Counted from the first letter of the stretch, positions 1 to 6,479 are shown. The stretch is 8,965 nt of DNA from Flavobacteriaceae bacterium (GCA_019752245.1 JAIEMH010000025.1:1-8965), one strand, 5' to 3'. Numbers and translations are program-made. Notes: a model not told the origin generated them from the sequence alone.

Positions 1-1344
1 TTAAATCCCTAAATAATTTCTAGGACTAATCTGCATTAACTCTGTTTTAATTTCGTCTGAAACTTTTAAGGTTTGTATGAAATTATGAATAGCTTCTTTA
101 TTGATAATAGAATTAGTTCTCGTTAAATCTTTCAAAGCTTCATACGGATTTGGATACGCTTCACGACGTAAAATTGTTTGAATTGCTTCGGCTACAACTG
201 CCCAATTTTTTTCTAAATCCTCGGCAAATTTAGCTTCGTTTAAAAGCAATTTATTCAATCCTTTTAATGTCGCTTCAAATGCGATTAAGGTGTGTCCAAT
301 TGGAACTCCAATATTTCTTAAAACTGTACTATCTGTTAAATCACGTTGCAATCTTGAAATAGGTAATTTTGCAGAAAGATGTTCGAAAATAGCGTTGGCA
401 ATTCCTAAATTACCTTCAGAATTTTCAAAATCAATTGGGTTTACTTTATGTGGCATTGCCGATGAACCAATTTCTCCAGCTTTAATTTTTTGTTTGAAAT
501 ATTCCATTGAAACATACGTCCAAATATCTCTATCTAAATCAATTAGAATAGTGTTAATTCGTTTTAGTGCATCGAAAAAAGCTGCAAAATGATCGTAATG
601 TTCTATTTGCGTTGTTGGAAATGAATGATGTAATCCTAAAATAGATTCAACGAAATCTGTTCCAAATTTTTTCCAATCGGTGTTTGGATAGGCTACATGA
701 TGTGCGTTGAAATTTCCAGTTGCACCGCCAAATTTTGCTGCAAACGGAATGTTGAATAACAAACGCATTTGCTCTTCAAGACGTTCTACAAAAACCAAAA
801 TTTCTTTTCCCAATCGGGTAGGAGAAGCAGGTTGACCGTGCGTTCTAGCCAATAACGGAATGTCTTTCCATTCAACGCTAAGTTCTTTTAATTTAGAAAT
901 TACAGCAATTAATCCAGGTAAATAGGCTTTTTCAAAGGCGTCTTTTGTAGAAAGCGGAATCGCAGTATTATTGATATCTTGAGAAGTCAATCCGAAGTGG
1001 ATGAACTCTTTATATTTGTCTAAATCTAAAGCATCAAATTTAGTTTTGATGAAATATTCAACCGCTTTTACGTCGTGATTGGTAGTTTTTTCGGTTTCTT
1101 TTATCCAAAGTGCATCTTCGGTAGAAAAATCGGTATAAATTTTACGTAAATCATCAAATGTTGCTTTACTTACGCCAGAAAGTTGAGGTAAATCGGCTTC
1201 ACATAGCGCAATAAAATATTCAACTTCTACTAAAACTCTGTATTTTATAAGTGCTTCTTCTGAAAAGAATTGTGATAAAGAAACGGTTTTGCTTCTATAT
1301 CTTCCGTCAATTGGAGAAATAGCGTTTAATTCTGTTAGTTGCAT
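1..1344 (-). CDS. purB: Adenylosuccinate lyase
   Basis: Cytosolic fumarase/aspartase-superfamily lyase. It acts twice in purine synthesis: SAICAR to AICAR plus fumarate, and adenylosuccinate to AMP plus fumarate. The 447-residue protein is full length and close to the E. coli PurB type. The ARTHGQP segment at 166-172 carries the probable catalytic His169. The superfamily signature runs from about 290 to 309 (GSSAMPHKVNP core), with the flexible-loop catalytic serine at Ser295. The GLTSQDINNTA substrate-binding stretch is at 118-128. The ATG at 1342-1344 starts the conserved N-terminus (MQLTELNAISPIDGRY), so the start is well supported. The TAA stop is the first three bases of the window, so neither its terminator nor any co-transcribed gene on the left can be seen. 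A -7 promoter element and a leader hairpin lie upstream. Confidence 0.97.
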   Translation of the reverse strand: MQLTELNAISPIDGRYRSKTVSLSQFFSEEALIKYRVLVEVEYFIALCEADLPQLSGVSKATFDDLRKIYTDFSTEDALWIKETEKTTNHDVKAVEYFIKTKFDALDLDKYKEFIHFGLTSQDINNTAIPLSTKDAFEKAYLPGLIAVISKLKELSVEWKDIPLLARTHGQPASPTRLGKEILVFVERLEEQMRLLFNIPFAAKFGGATGNFNAHHVAYPNTDWKKFGTDFVESILGLHHSFPTTQIEHYDHFAAFFDALKRINTILIDLDRDIWTYVSMEYFKQKIKAGEIGSSAMPHKVNPIDFENSEGNLGIANAIFEHLSAKLPISRLQRDLTDSTVLRNIGVPIGHTLIAFEATLKGLNKLLLNEAKFAEDLEKNWAVVAEAIQTILRREAYPNPYEALKDLTRTNSIINKEAIHNFIQTLKVSDEIKTELMQISPRNYLGI

Positions 1345-1359
1345 TGTTGTTGTGTGTTT

Positions 1360-1380
1360 ATTCTGAATTTGTTTCAGAAT
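1360..1380 (-). repeat. Perfect hairpin in the purB leader
   Basis: An 8-base perfect inverted repeat, ATTCTGAA and TTCAGAAT, surrounds a 5-base spacer. It ends 16 bases before the purB ATG, between the candidate promoter and the start codon. It could be an mRNA hairpin near the ribosome-loading region or a DNA operator for a dimeric repressor. The symmetry is seen directly; any regulatory role is inference. Confidence 0.5.
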
Positions 1381-1398
1381 CTAGTTATTTTGAAAACG

Positions 1399-1406
1399 CA
1401 AATTTA
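1399..1406 (-). promoter_or_regulatory. Candidate purB promoter, -7 element
   Basis: On the minus strand this reads TAAATTTG, an exact match to the Bacteroidota -7 consensus TAnnTTTG. It would give a leader of roughly 50 bases that contains the hairpin at 1360-1380. I find no TTG (-33 element) at the usual 17-23 base spacing, so it is only a half match to the full promoter. Confidence 0.5.
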
Positions 1407-1427
1407 GTTAAACGATTTTAGAAAATA

Positions 1428-1492
1428 GAATATAGAACAAAGAAAATAGACTCTACACAAAATCTATTTTCTTTACTCTATTTTCTATATTC
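1428..1492. repeat. Two-part inverted repeat over the cobB 3' end
   Basis: The inner arms are a perfect 12-base inverted repeat, AAAGAAAATAGA (1439-1450) and TCTATTTTCTTT (1463-1474), around a 12-base loop. The outer arms are a perfect 10-base repeat, GAATATAGAA (1428-1437) and TTCTATATTC (1483-1492). Together they form a long interrupted stem with one lopsided internal bulge. The right outer arm covers the cobB stop codon (1485-1487) and its last codons. The arms also contain direct copies of GAAAATAGA. The element may act as an A/T-rich terminator for cobB, although no clean U-tract follows it, or it may be a copy of a dispersed intergenic repeat. Confidence 0.6.
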
Positions 1493-2174
1493 TTCCCAAT
1501 AATTTTTCTTTTAAAAACGGAACACCTTCTGTTGCATTCATCGCAATTATTTCAACTTGATTGGATAAATTTCTGATCGTTGCCGGATTTGGATCGATAT
1601 AATAAATGGGACAATTTGGCGGCGTAAATTCTACTAAACTTGCCGCAGGATAAACTTGCATTGAAGTTCCTACAATAACAAAATAATCGGCTTGTTGCGT
1701 GATGGCTAGAGCTTCATCAAGTGCTGGAACATCTTCACCAAACCAAACAATATGTGGACGAAGTTGGTGTCCGTTTTTATCCAAATCACCTGTTTTTAAA
1801 TCGGTTTTCCAGTCTAAAATATAGTTTTTATCTTTTATACTTCTCACTTTAAACAATTCGCCATGAAGATGTAAAACTTTGGAACTTCCTGCTTGTTCAT
1901 GTAGATTATCTACGTTTTGAGTGATGATGTGGACGTCGAAATCATTTTCTAATTCGGCTAGAATTTTATGTCCTAAATTGGGTTGAACTTCATGCAATTG
2001 TCTTCGTCTTTGGTTGTAGAAATCCAAAACTAATTCTTGATTTTTGCGCCAACCTTCAGGCGTTGCAACATCCATAACGTTATGTCCTTCCCAAAGTCCG
2101 TCACTATCGCGAAAGGTTTTGATACCACTTTCTGCAGAAATTCCTGCGCCTGATAAAACTACTAATTTTTTCAT
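1485..2174 (-). CDS. cobB: Sir2-family NAD-dependent protein deacylase (class III sirtuin)
   Basis: Cytosolic NAD-dependent deacylase that removes acyl groups from lysines, giving O-acyl-ADP-ribose and nicotinamide. From the ATG at 2174 it has 229 residues, normal for the family. The Rossmann NAD motif GAGISAESGIKTFR is at 9-22, TQNVDNLHEQAG at 85-96, the catalytic His104 lies in LHLHGEL, and RPHIVWFGE is at 139-147. Tyr53 and Arg56 in FYNQRRR match the Tyr-x-x-Arg pair that binds succinyl and malonyl lysine in class III sirtuins, so desuccinylation or demalonylation is likely. The four zinc cysteines are absent: the small-domain insert (about 110-138) has no Cys. An in-frame ATG at 2222 would add 16 lysine-rich residues, but it falls inside the candidate cobB promoter and next to the trmH start. 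The conserved family N-terminus begins at the ATG chosen here. Confidence 0.93.
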   Translation of the reverse strand: MKKLVVLSGAGISAESGIKTFRDSDGLWEGHNVMDVATPEGWRKNQELVLDFYNQRRRQLHEVQPNLGHKILAELENDFDVHIITQNVDNLHEQAGSSKVLHLHGELFKVRSIKDKNYILDWKTDLKTGDLDKNGHQLRPHIVWFGEDVPALDEALAITQQADYFVIVGTSMQVYPAASLVEFTPPNCPIYYIDPNPATIRNLSNQVEIIAMNATEGVPFLKEKLLGRI

Positions 2175-2210
2175 TGTGTTTAATTTCGATTTAAAGCTAG
2201 TCTTTTTTGT

Positions 2211-2218
2211 TATTTTTG
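2211..2218 (+). promoter_or_regulatory. Candidate trmH promoter, -7 element
   Basis: TATTTTTG exactly matches the Bacteroidota -7 consensus TAnnTTTG. Its end lies 17 bases before the trmH ATG, so the leader would be very short, about 10-15 bases. No -33 TTG lies at 17-23 bases. It directly abuts the opposing cobB element at 2220-2227. Confidence 0.5.
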
Positions 2219-2219
2219 C

Positions 2220-2227
2220 CAAAATTA
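2220..2227 (-). promoter_or_regulatory. Candidate cobB promoter, -7 element
   Basis: On the minus strand this reads TAATTTTG, an exact TAnnTTTG match. Transcription would start near 2215 and give a cobB leader of about 40 bases, which supports the ATG at 2174 over the one at 2222. It forms an imperfect palindrome with the trmH element one base away. No -33 TTG is visible. Confidence 0.5.
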
Positions 2228-2235
2228 TTTTTCCA

Positions 2236-2895
2236 ATGGTCGATTTAGAATACTTAGCGTTTTTAGAAAATATACTTACCGATAATAGAAAAGAGCGATT
2301 TCAGCAGGTTTTGTCTAAAAGGACGAATCATTTTACTATTGCCATGGAAGATATTTTTCAGTTGCACAACACAAGTGCGGTGATGCGCAGTTGCGAGGTT
2401 TTTGGAATTCAGCAGCTCAATGTAATAGAGGAACGTTATACCAAATCTATCGATAAAGAAATTGCGATGGGTGCGCAAAAATGGGTTGATGTAAATAGAT
2501 TTGATAGTATTTCGGGTTGTATTTCGAGCATGAAAAGTAAAGGTTATCAAATTATTGCAACTACTCCACATGAGAACGATTGTGACTTGGATGATTTTGA
2601 TATTTCTAAACCAAGTGCTTTATTTTTCGGAACTGAACGTGATGGATTGTCGGAAGAAGTCCTTCAAAATGCAGATGGATTTTTAAAAATTCCGATGGCT
2701 GGTTTTACAGAAAGTTTGAATATATCAGTTTCTGCGGCGATTATTATTCAGAATTTAATGAGTCGTTTGCACAAATCGGACATCAAATGGCAATTATCTG
2801 ATGAGGAAATTCTTGAAAAACGCTTACAATGGGCAAAAAATACTATTAAAGATATTAAGAGAATAGAGGAAAGGTATTATTTGGATTTGAAGTAG
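2236..2895 (+). CDS. trmH: tRNA (guanosine(18)-2'-O)-methyltransferase, SpoU/TrmH family
   Basis: SPOUT-fold enzyme that transfers a methyl group from S-adenosylmethionine to the 2'-OH of G18 in the tRNA D-loop. It has 219 residues, near the size of E. coli TrmH. All three SpoU motifs are present: motif 1 NTSAVMRSCEVFG (45-57) with the catalytic Arg51, motif 2 FFGTERDGLS (130-139), and motif 3 IPMAGFTESLNISVSAA (152-168), which forms the SAM-binding trefoil knot. A C-terminal helix follows (about 187-215, ending KRIEERYY). The frame is open further upstream to 2044, but that part is antisense to cobB. The ATG at 2236 lies 17 bases after a -7 element and begins family-like sequence. An assignment to another 2'-O-methyltransferase of the family, such as an rRNA enzyme, is less likely because there is no N-terminal RNA-binding extension. 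Confidence 0.92.
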   Translation: MVDLEYLAFLENILTDNRKERFQQVLSKRTNHFTIAMEDIFQLHNTSAVMRSCEVFGIQQLNVIEERYTKSIDKEIAMGAQKWVDVNRFDSISGCISSMKSKGYQIIATTPHENDCDLDDFDISKPSALFFGTERDGLSEEVLQNADGFLKIPMAGFTESLNISVSAAIIIQNLMSRLHKSDIKWQLSDEEILEKRLQWAKNTIKDIKRIEERYYLDLK

Positions 2896-2965
2896 TTTGA
2901 CGTTTTGTGGCTTCATGAAGTGGAGAACTTCGGAACTGATTATTTTCTATTAAAGATAAAACATC

Positions 2966-3033
2966 TTGCGAAGCTTAAACTTGAACTCATAACAAAATTC
3001 GCAATTGCTATAAATGGCTTTTAGGTGCAATTT
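2966..3033. other. Convergent intergenic segment with weak inverted repeats
   Basis: The 138-base gap between the trmH stop and the stop of the next, convergent gene holds no ORF that I can support. It has three small symmetries. One is GAAGT/ACTTC at 2917-2931. The second is TTGCGAA (2966-2972) with TTCGCAA (2998-3004). The third is AATTGC (3003-3008) with GCAATT (3027-3032), followed on the plus strand by TTTATT. The last could be a weak terminator for trmH. The second and third overlap and would be alternative folds. Confidence 0.3.
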
Positions 3034-3432
3034 TTATTCTATAAAAGAAAAATTTCCATTGAGATTTCTTCCATAAATATATTTGTCTCCATTTTTATTA
3101 TGATATTGAGAATTAAAAATCAATTTATTTTTAGAAATTCTATAAATTGTGGTTCGAAGTAAAGTTACAGCACTATTTAATTTTTTTTTGAAAGCTGTTA
3201 CAGAATCAATTAAGATAAGTTTGTCAAATTCTATTTTCCATTTGCCCTTAATTTCATACCAAACAAAGCAACTTATATGATTTCTGTTTATGTAGGTAAA
3301 AGTTTTGTCATCATGAATTTGCAATTCTATTCGTCCTGTTTTAGAATCAGAAATTATTGAATACTTTCCAGGCTTAATCTGTCCATTAATAGATTGACCA
3401 ATTAATAGTAAAATAAAGATTAATTTTTGCAT
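3034..3432 (-). CDS. Small secreted protein of unknown function
   Basis: I do not recognise a family. The 132-residue product has a clear signal peptide: Lys3, a hydrophobic core LIFILLLIG (4-12), and a likely cleavage near SINGQ (14-18). It has no lipobox cysteine, so it should be soluble in the periplasm or exported. The mature part alternates short hydrophobic and polar stretches (GKYSII, GRIELQI, KTFTYI, GKWKIEFDKLILID, TTIYRI, KLIFNS), as in a small beta-barrel or beta-sandwich. The GKW...DKLIL pattern resembles lipocalin-like or NlpE-like fold repeats, but this is only a resemblance. It carries a single cysteine near residue 55 and is basic. It appears monocistronic, with a candidate promoter upstream and a terminator separating it from the next gene. 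The ATG at 3430-3432 is supported by the signal peptide. Confidence 0.75.
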   Translation of the reverse strand: MQKLIFILLLIGQSINGQIKPGKYSIISDSKTGRIELQIHDDKTFTYINRNHISCFVWYEIKGKWKIEFDKLILIDSVTAFKKKLNSAVTLLRTTIYRISKNKLIFNSQYHNKNGDKYIYGRNLNGNFSFIE

Positions 3433-3464
3433 TTTAAATTTAATGGTTTCACTTTTCGTTTTAC

Positions 3465-3493
3465 CAAATTACCGCTAACTTATATAGTAGCAA
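3465..3493 (-). promoter_or_regulatory. Candidate promoter of the small secreted gene
   Basis: On the minus strand a TTG (3491-3493) is followed after exactly 19 bases by TAATTTG (3465-3471). This is the Bacteroidota -33/-7 layout with one base fewer inside the -7 element. It lies about 33 bases before the ATG. The spacing supports it; the shortened -7 box lowers confidence. Confidence 0.4.
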
Positions 3494-3523
3494 TAAGCAA
3501 ACATTTATAAGCCTACGTAAATA

Positions 3524-3558
3524 TAAAAAAATCCCCAACTGATTTAACAATTGAGGAT
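3524..3558 (-). terminator. Rho-independent terminator after the CarboxypepD_reg gene
   Basis: On the minus strand ATCCTCAATT (3549-3558) pairs along all 10 positions with AGTTGGGGAT (3531-3540), using three G-U pairs. The loop is 8 bases and a run of Ts follows directly (3525-3530). It begins 21 bases after the stop codon of the gene at 3580-4347. This is a good classical terminator and isolates that gene from the small secreted gene. Confidence 0.85.
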
Positions 3559-3579
3559 AGATAAAATTGCTAGTATTTT

Positions 3580-4347
3580 TTATTTCTTTAATACTTTGTA
3601 TTGTTCGTAACATTGACTTATGGCGTCCAAAATTTGTAAGTCGTTAGCCGTTTGAATAAATGATTCAGAATAGTTGCAATGTTGTAAAATTTCGGCAATT
3701 TCTTTTTTGTCTATTCCTAATAATATGGAAATGGTTTCTCTGTCAAATTTAGTTTCAAGAAGGTTTTTCACAGTATCATCTTTCTTCATTTCTTTTAACC
3801 TGCGCAGTTCTTTTGGTTTTTTCCCAAAGAAGTTATAAAGCATGTCTGCTGGATTGAAAATAGAGTTCATAACACGCGAAAAAGCTTTTGGTGAATATTC
3901 TCCAGCTTCATAACCTTGTGGTAATCCAGAAATGCTGTATCGGTAATTTTCTTGTTCTGGAATTAACTTAGTGTCAACTTCTAGATAACCTGTTAAGTTA
4001 TATTTTCTAACAACAACTTCTTCAAGTGCAATGGCTTTTTCTGTAAGTTCAATTTTTGCATTTCCATTTTTCACCCAGTCGTTAGTTACTCTTACTCTAA
4101 GTGATTGAAAACCAATCATGGTGATGTGCAAGGTGTCGTTTACATCGGCATCAATTTCAAAAGCACCTCTAACATTAGATACAGTTCCTCTTACTTTATT
4201 GATGTTAATTATGTTTACATTTGATAGAGGAATTGAAGTCGTACCATTTACTATAGTTCCAGATACTTTTTTCTGGAGTTGTGTTGTTTCTTGCGAAAAA
4301 GAAGTAATCGAAAATAAAAGAAATAAAAAAGCTACAAAATATCTCAT
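3580..4347 (-). CDS. Secreted CarboxypepD_reg-like domain protein
   Basis: Envelope protein of 255 residues. Residues 1-18 are a signal peptide (hydrophobic FVAFLFLLFSI, then SFSQ), with no lipobox. Residues 27-113 form a carboxypeptidase regulatory-like beta-sandwich: VSGTIVNGTTSIPLSNVNI, then GTVSNVRGAFEID, then DTLHITMIGFQSL, closing with ALEEVVV. This is the same domain that begins SusC-like TonB-dependent receptors in Bacteroidota, but no plug or barrel follows. About 85 residues (170-255) are instead charged and probably helical, with KKPKELRRLKEMKKDD at 176-190. The family is common and usually annotated only by its domain; the exact function is unknown. A structural or regulatory role at the outer membrane is inference. 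It has its own terminator and is separated from the upstream helicase gene by another, so it is likely transcribed alone. I found no clear promoter in the 93 bases before its start. Confidence 0.88.
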   Translation of the reverse strand: MRYFVAFLFLLFSITSFSQETTQLQKKVSGTIVNGTTSIPLSNVNIININKVRGTVSNVRGAFEIDADVNDTLHITMIGFQSLRVRVTNDWVKNGNAKIELTEKAIALEEVVVRKYNLTGYLEVDTKLIPEQENYRYSISGLPQGYEAGEYSPKAFSRVMNSIFNPADMLYNFFGKKPKELRRLKEMKKDDTVKNLLETKFDRETISILLGIDKKEIAEILQHCNYSESFIQTANDLQILDAISQCYEQYKVLKK

Positions 4348-4440
4348 GTCCTTGTTTGAAAGTTTAAAAGTATAAAACTATTGAAGATTATTAATAGCTT
4401 TGATAAATTATTATAAGAAAATTAACAAAATGCTATTAAC

Positions 4441-4480
4441 AAAAAAAACTCCAATATTGAAAAATCAAAAATTGGAGTTT
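4441..4480 (-). terminator. Rho-independent terminator after the helicase gene
   Basis: The arms AAACTCCAAT (4446-4455) and ATTGGAGTTT (4471-4480) form a perfect 10-base-pair stem with a 15-base loop. Read on the minus strand, the stem is followed by a T-run (4441-4448, partly in the stem). It lies about 22 bases after the helicase stop codon and ends that transcript before the next minus-strand gene. Confidence 0.88.
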
Positions 4481-4502
4481 AGTATTATTTAGAAATTATA
4501 AT

Positions 4503-6479
4503 TTAACTTCTTCTAGGTCTTCTAGTTTTAGCATCGTCAAATGAACGACTTGCTGGTCTATCAGAACTTCCTTCAGATCTTCTTGGTGCTCTGTCTTCTC
4601 TTTGAGAAGAACCAGGTTCTCTTCTTGGAGCTGCGCCTCTATCACTTCTAAAACCACCTTCTCTTGCTGGTTTGTCAGATGAAAAGCCACCTTCACGTCT
4701 TGGTGCTGATGAACTTCTTTCGTTTCTATCTGTTCTAGGACCAAAGCTTCCGCTTCTTGGAGCTGAACTTCTTTCGTTTCTATCGCCACCTCTAAATCCG
4801 CCAGAACTTCTTCCGCCACCGAAACCACCAGAACTTCTTCCGTTGTGATCACGTCTTCCGCCTCCGCCTTCGTTTTTAGAAATTTCAACGTTTATTCTTC
4901 TTCCGTTAAGGTCAAATCCGTTAAGGACAGACATAACTTTGTCAGTATGTTCACCATCAGTGTTAAAGAAAGAGAATCCTTCTTTTACATCAACTTTAAA
5001 AACGTCATCACGACCTAAGTCTAATGTTTCTTTCAAGAAATCTTTCAATTGCATCCAATCGAAATCGTCTCTAGAACCGATGTTTACGAAATATCTAACT
5101 GGATCACCAGCTCTAATTTCTCTTGGCTCAGAACTTCTTTCGCTTCTTTCTCCTTTTTCACCAGATAGATCACGTTTCTTTTTGTAATAATTGATGAATC
5201 GGTTGAATTCAACAGAAACCATTTTCTTGATTAATTCTTCTTTAGTTAAACCGTCAAGAACTTCGTTGATAGCTGGAAGATAATTGTCTATCTCATGATC
5301 AACTTCAGTATCTTTAATTTTGTTAGCTAAGTGAAGTAATTGTATTTCGCAGATTTCAATTCCAGAAGGAATAGTTTTTTCTTCAAATTTTTGTTGGATA
5401 ATTCTTTCGATAGACGAAATTTTACGCAATTCACTTTTTGTGACAATTACGATAGAAGTTCCTAATCTTCCTGCACGACCAGTACGGCCAGAACGGTGAT
5501 TATAGGTTTCTATTTCGTCTGGCAATTGATAGTTTACTACGTGAGTAATATTATCAACATCAATTCCACGAGCTGCTACATCAGTTGCAACAAGCATTTG
5601 AATTTGACGACCTCTAAAAGATTTCATTACACCATCACGTTGCGCTTGAGATAAATCTCCGTGCAAAGCTGCAGCGCTATATCCATCTTCAATTAATTTT
5701 TCTGCAACGGCTTGAGTATCACGTTTTGTTCTACAAAAAACTACAGAAAAAATATCTGGATTAGCATCGGCTAAACGTTTTAAAGCTTCATAACGGTCGC
5801 GAGCGTTCACACAATAAAATTCGTGAGAAACAGTAGCCGAACCTGAATTTTTGCTTCCTACAGTAATTTCTGCAGGTGAAACCATAAATTTCTTTGCAAT
5901 TCTTGCTACTTCAGCAGGCATTGTTGCAGAGAATAACCATGTGCTTTTTTCGTCTGGAGTATCTGATAATATAGATACGATGTCTTCATAAAAACCCATA
6001 TTCAACATTTCATCTGCTTCATCAAGAATACAGTAGTTGATGTTTTTAATGTTTACAAGACCTCTGTTAATCATGTCTTGCATTCTACCTGGAGTTGCCA
6101 CAATAATTTGTGCCCCACGTTTGATGTCTCTGGCTTGTTCAGTTATGCTCGCTCCACCATAAACAGCTACTGTATGTAAACCTTTTACATACTTAGAGTA
6201 GTTTTTAATTTCGTTGGTAATTTGTAAGCAAAGTTCACGTGTTGGTGATAAAATTAATGCTTGCGTATCTCTATTCTCAGCATTGATTTTTTGAATAAGC
6301 GGAAAACCAAAAGCTGCCGTTTTCCCTGTACCTGTTTGTGCTAAAGCAACTAAATCTGTGTCTTGTTCCAATAGTATTGGAATCGCTTTTTCTTGCACTT
6401 CTGACGGATTCTCAAATCCTAGATCTTTGATCGCCAGCAGTAGCGACTCATTCAATCCTAATTGTTCAAATTTATTCAT
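4503..6479 (-). CDS. deaD: DEAD-box ATP-dependent RNA helicase, DeaD/CsdA-like
   Basis: Cytosolic ATP-driven RNA helicase of 658 residues, probably for ribosome assembly, mRNA turnover and growth in the cold, as known for DeaD. All core motifs are intact: Q motif with FEQLGLN (4-10) and Gln29, motif I AQTGTGKT (47-54), Ia PTREL (79-83), Ib TPGR (129-132), II DEAD (153-156), III SAT (184-186), V ATDVAARGID (298-307), VI HRSGRTGR (328-335). A DbpA-type RNA-binding domain follows at about 460-535 (VRYFVNIGSRDDFDW to GRRINVEISK). Residues 536-658 are a disordered Arg/Gly/Ser-rich tail with GRSSGGF, DRNERSS and APRR repeats and a basic end (RRPRRS). The symbol is tentative: domain order and tail match DeaD best, but Bacteroidota have several such paralogs. 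It has its own -7 element and terminator, so it is likely monocistronic. The lack of a clear terminator between rdgB and this gene leaves readthrough possible. Confidence 0.95.
   Translation of the reverse strand: MNKFEQLGLNESLLLAIKDLGFENPSEVQEKAIPILLEQDTDLVALAQTGTGKTAAFGFPLIQKINAENRDTQALILSPTRELCLQITNEIKNYSKYVKGLHTVAVYGGASITEQARDIKRGAQIIVATPGRMQDMINRGLVNIKNINYCILDEADEMLNMGFYEDIVSILSDTPDEKSTWLFSATMPAEVARIAKKFMVSPAEITVGSKNSGSATVSHEFYCVNARDRYEALKRLADANPDIFSVVFCRTKRDTQAVAEKLIEDGYSAAALHGDLSQAQRDGVMKSFRGRQIQMLVATDVAARGIDVDNITHVVNYQLPDEIETYNHRSGRTGRAGRLGTSIVIVTKSELRKISSIERIIQQKFEEKTIPSGIEICEIQLLHLANKIKDTEVDHEIDNYLPAINEVLDGLTKEELIKKMVSVEFNRFINYYKKKRDLSGEKGERSERSSEPREIRAGDPVRYFVNIGSRDDFDWMQLKDFLKETLDLGRDDVFKVDVKEGFSFFNTDGEHTDKVMSVLNGFDLNGRRINVEISKNEGGGGRRDHNGRSSGGFGGGRSSGGFRGGDRNERSSAPRSGSFGPRTDRNERSSSAPRREGGFSSDKPAREGGFRSDRGAAPRREPGSSQREDRAPRRSEGSSDRPASRSFDDAKTRRPRRS
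4710..4784 (-). repeat. Internal direct repeats in the helicase tail
   Basis: A 21-base sequence encoding DRNERSS occurs identically at 4710-4730 and 4764-4784. A 15-base sequence (CCAGAACTTCTTCCG, plus strand) encoding part of GRSSGG occurs just beyond, at 4801-4815 and 4828-4842. These identical copies suggest the tail grows and shrinks by slippage or unequal recombination. Confidence 0.7.

Noticed and set aside
290..592. Plus-strand open frame opposite purB; similar short frames opposite the CarboxypepD_reg gene, the helicase and rdgB
   Set aside because: All are shadows of well-supported genes with no independent start context or recognisable protein sequence.
2175..2222. A 16-residue N-terminal extension of the sirtuin
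   Set aside because: It would place the start codon inside the candidate promoter. The conserved Sir2 N-terminus begins right at the ATG at 2174.
2044..2235. Upstream in-frame extension of trmH
   Set aside because: It is antisense to cobB, contains no TrmH-like sequence, and begins before the -7 promoter element. The ATG at 2236 fits family length and context.
2263..2571. A 102-residue minus-strand open frame within trmH
   Set aside because: It is fully antisense to a well-supported gene and shows no domain or plausible composition.
2911..2931. Small hairpin just after trmH as its terminator
   Set aside because: Only 5 base pairs (GAAGT/ACTTC) and no T-run follows on the plus strand.
3470..3512. 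Possible integron attC-like site (CGCTAAC and TAAGCC motifs)
   Set aside because: The motifs do not fit the RYYYAAC/GTRRRRY-type core pairs in correct orientation, and no integrase or cassette series is visible.
4496..4888. A 130-residue open frame on the minus strand, one base out of frame with the helicase, rich in Glu, Val and Leu
   Set aside because: It lies almost wholly inside the repetitive helicase tail. Low-complexity Arg/Gly/Ser codons leave a second frame without stops, and the product has repeat-driven composition and no recognisable domain.
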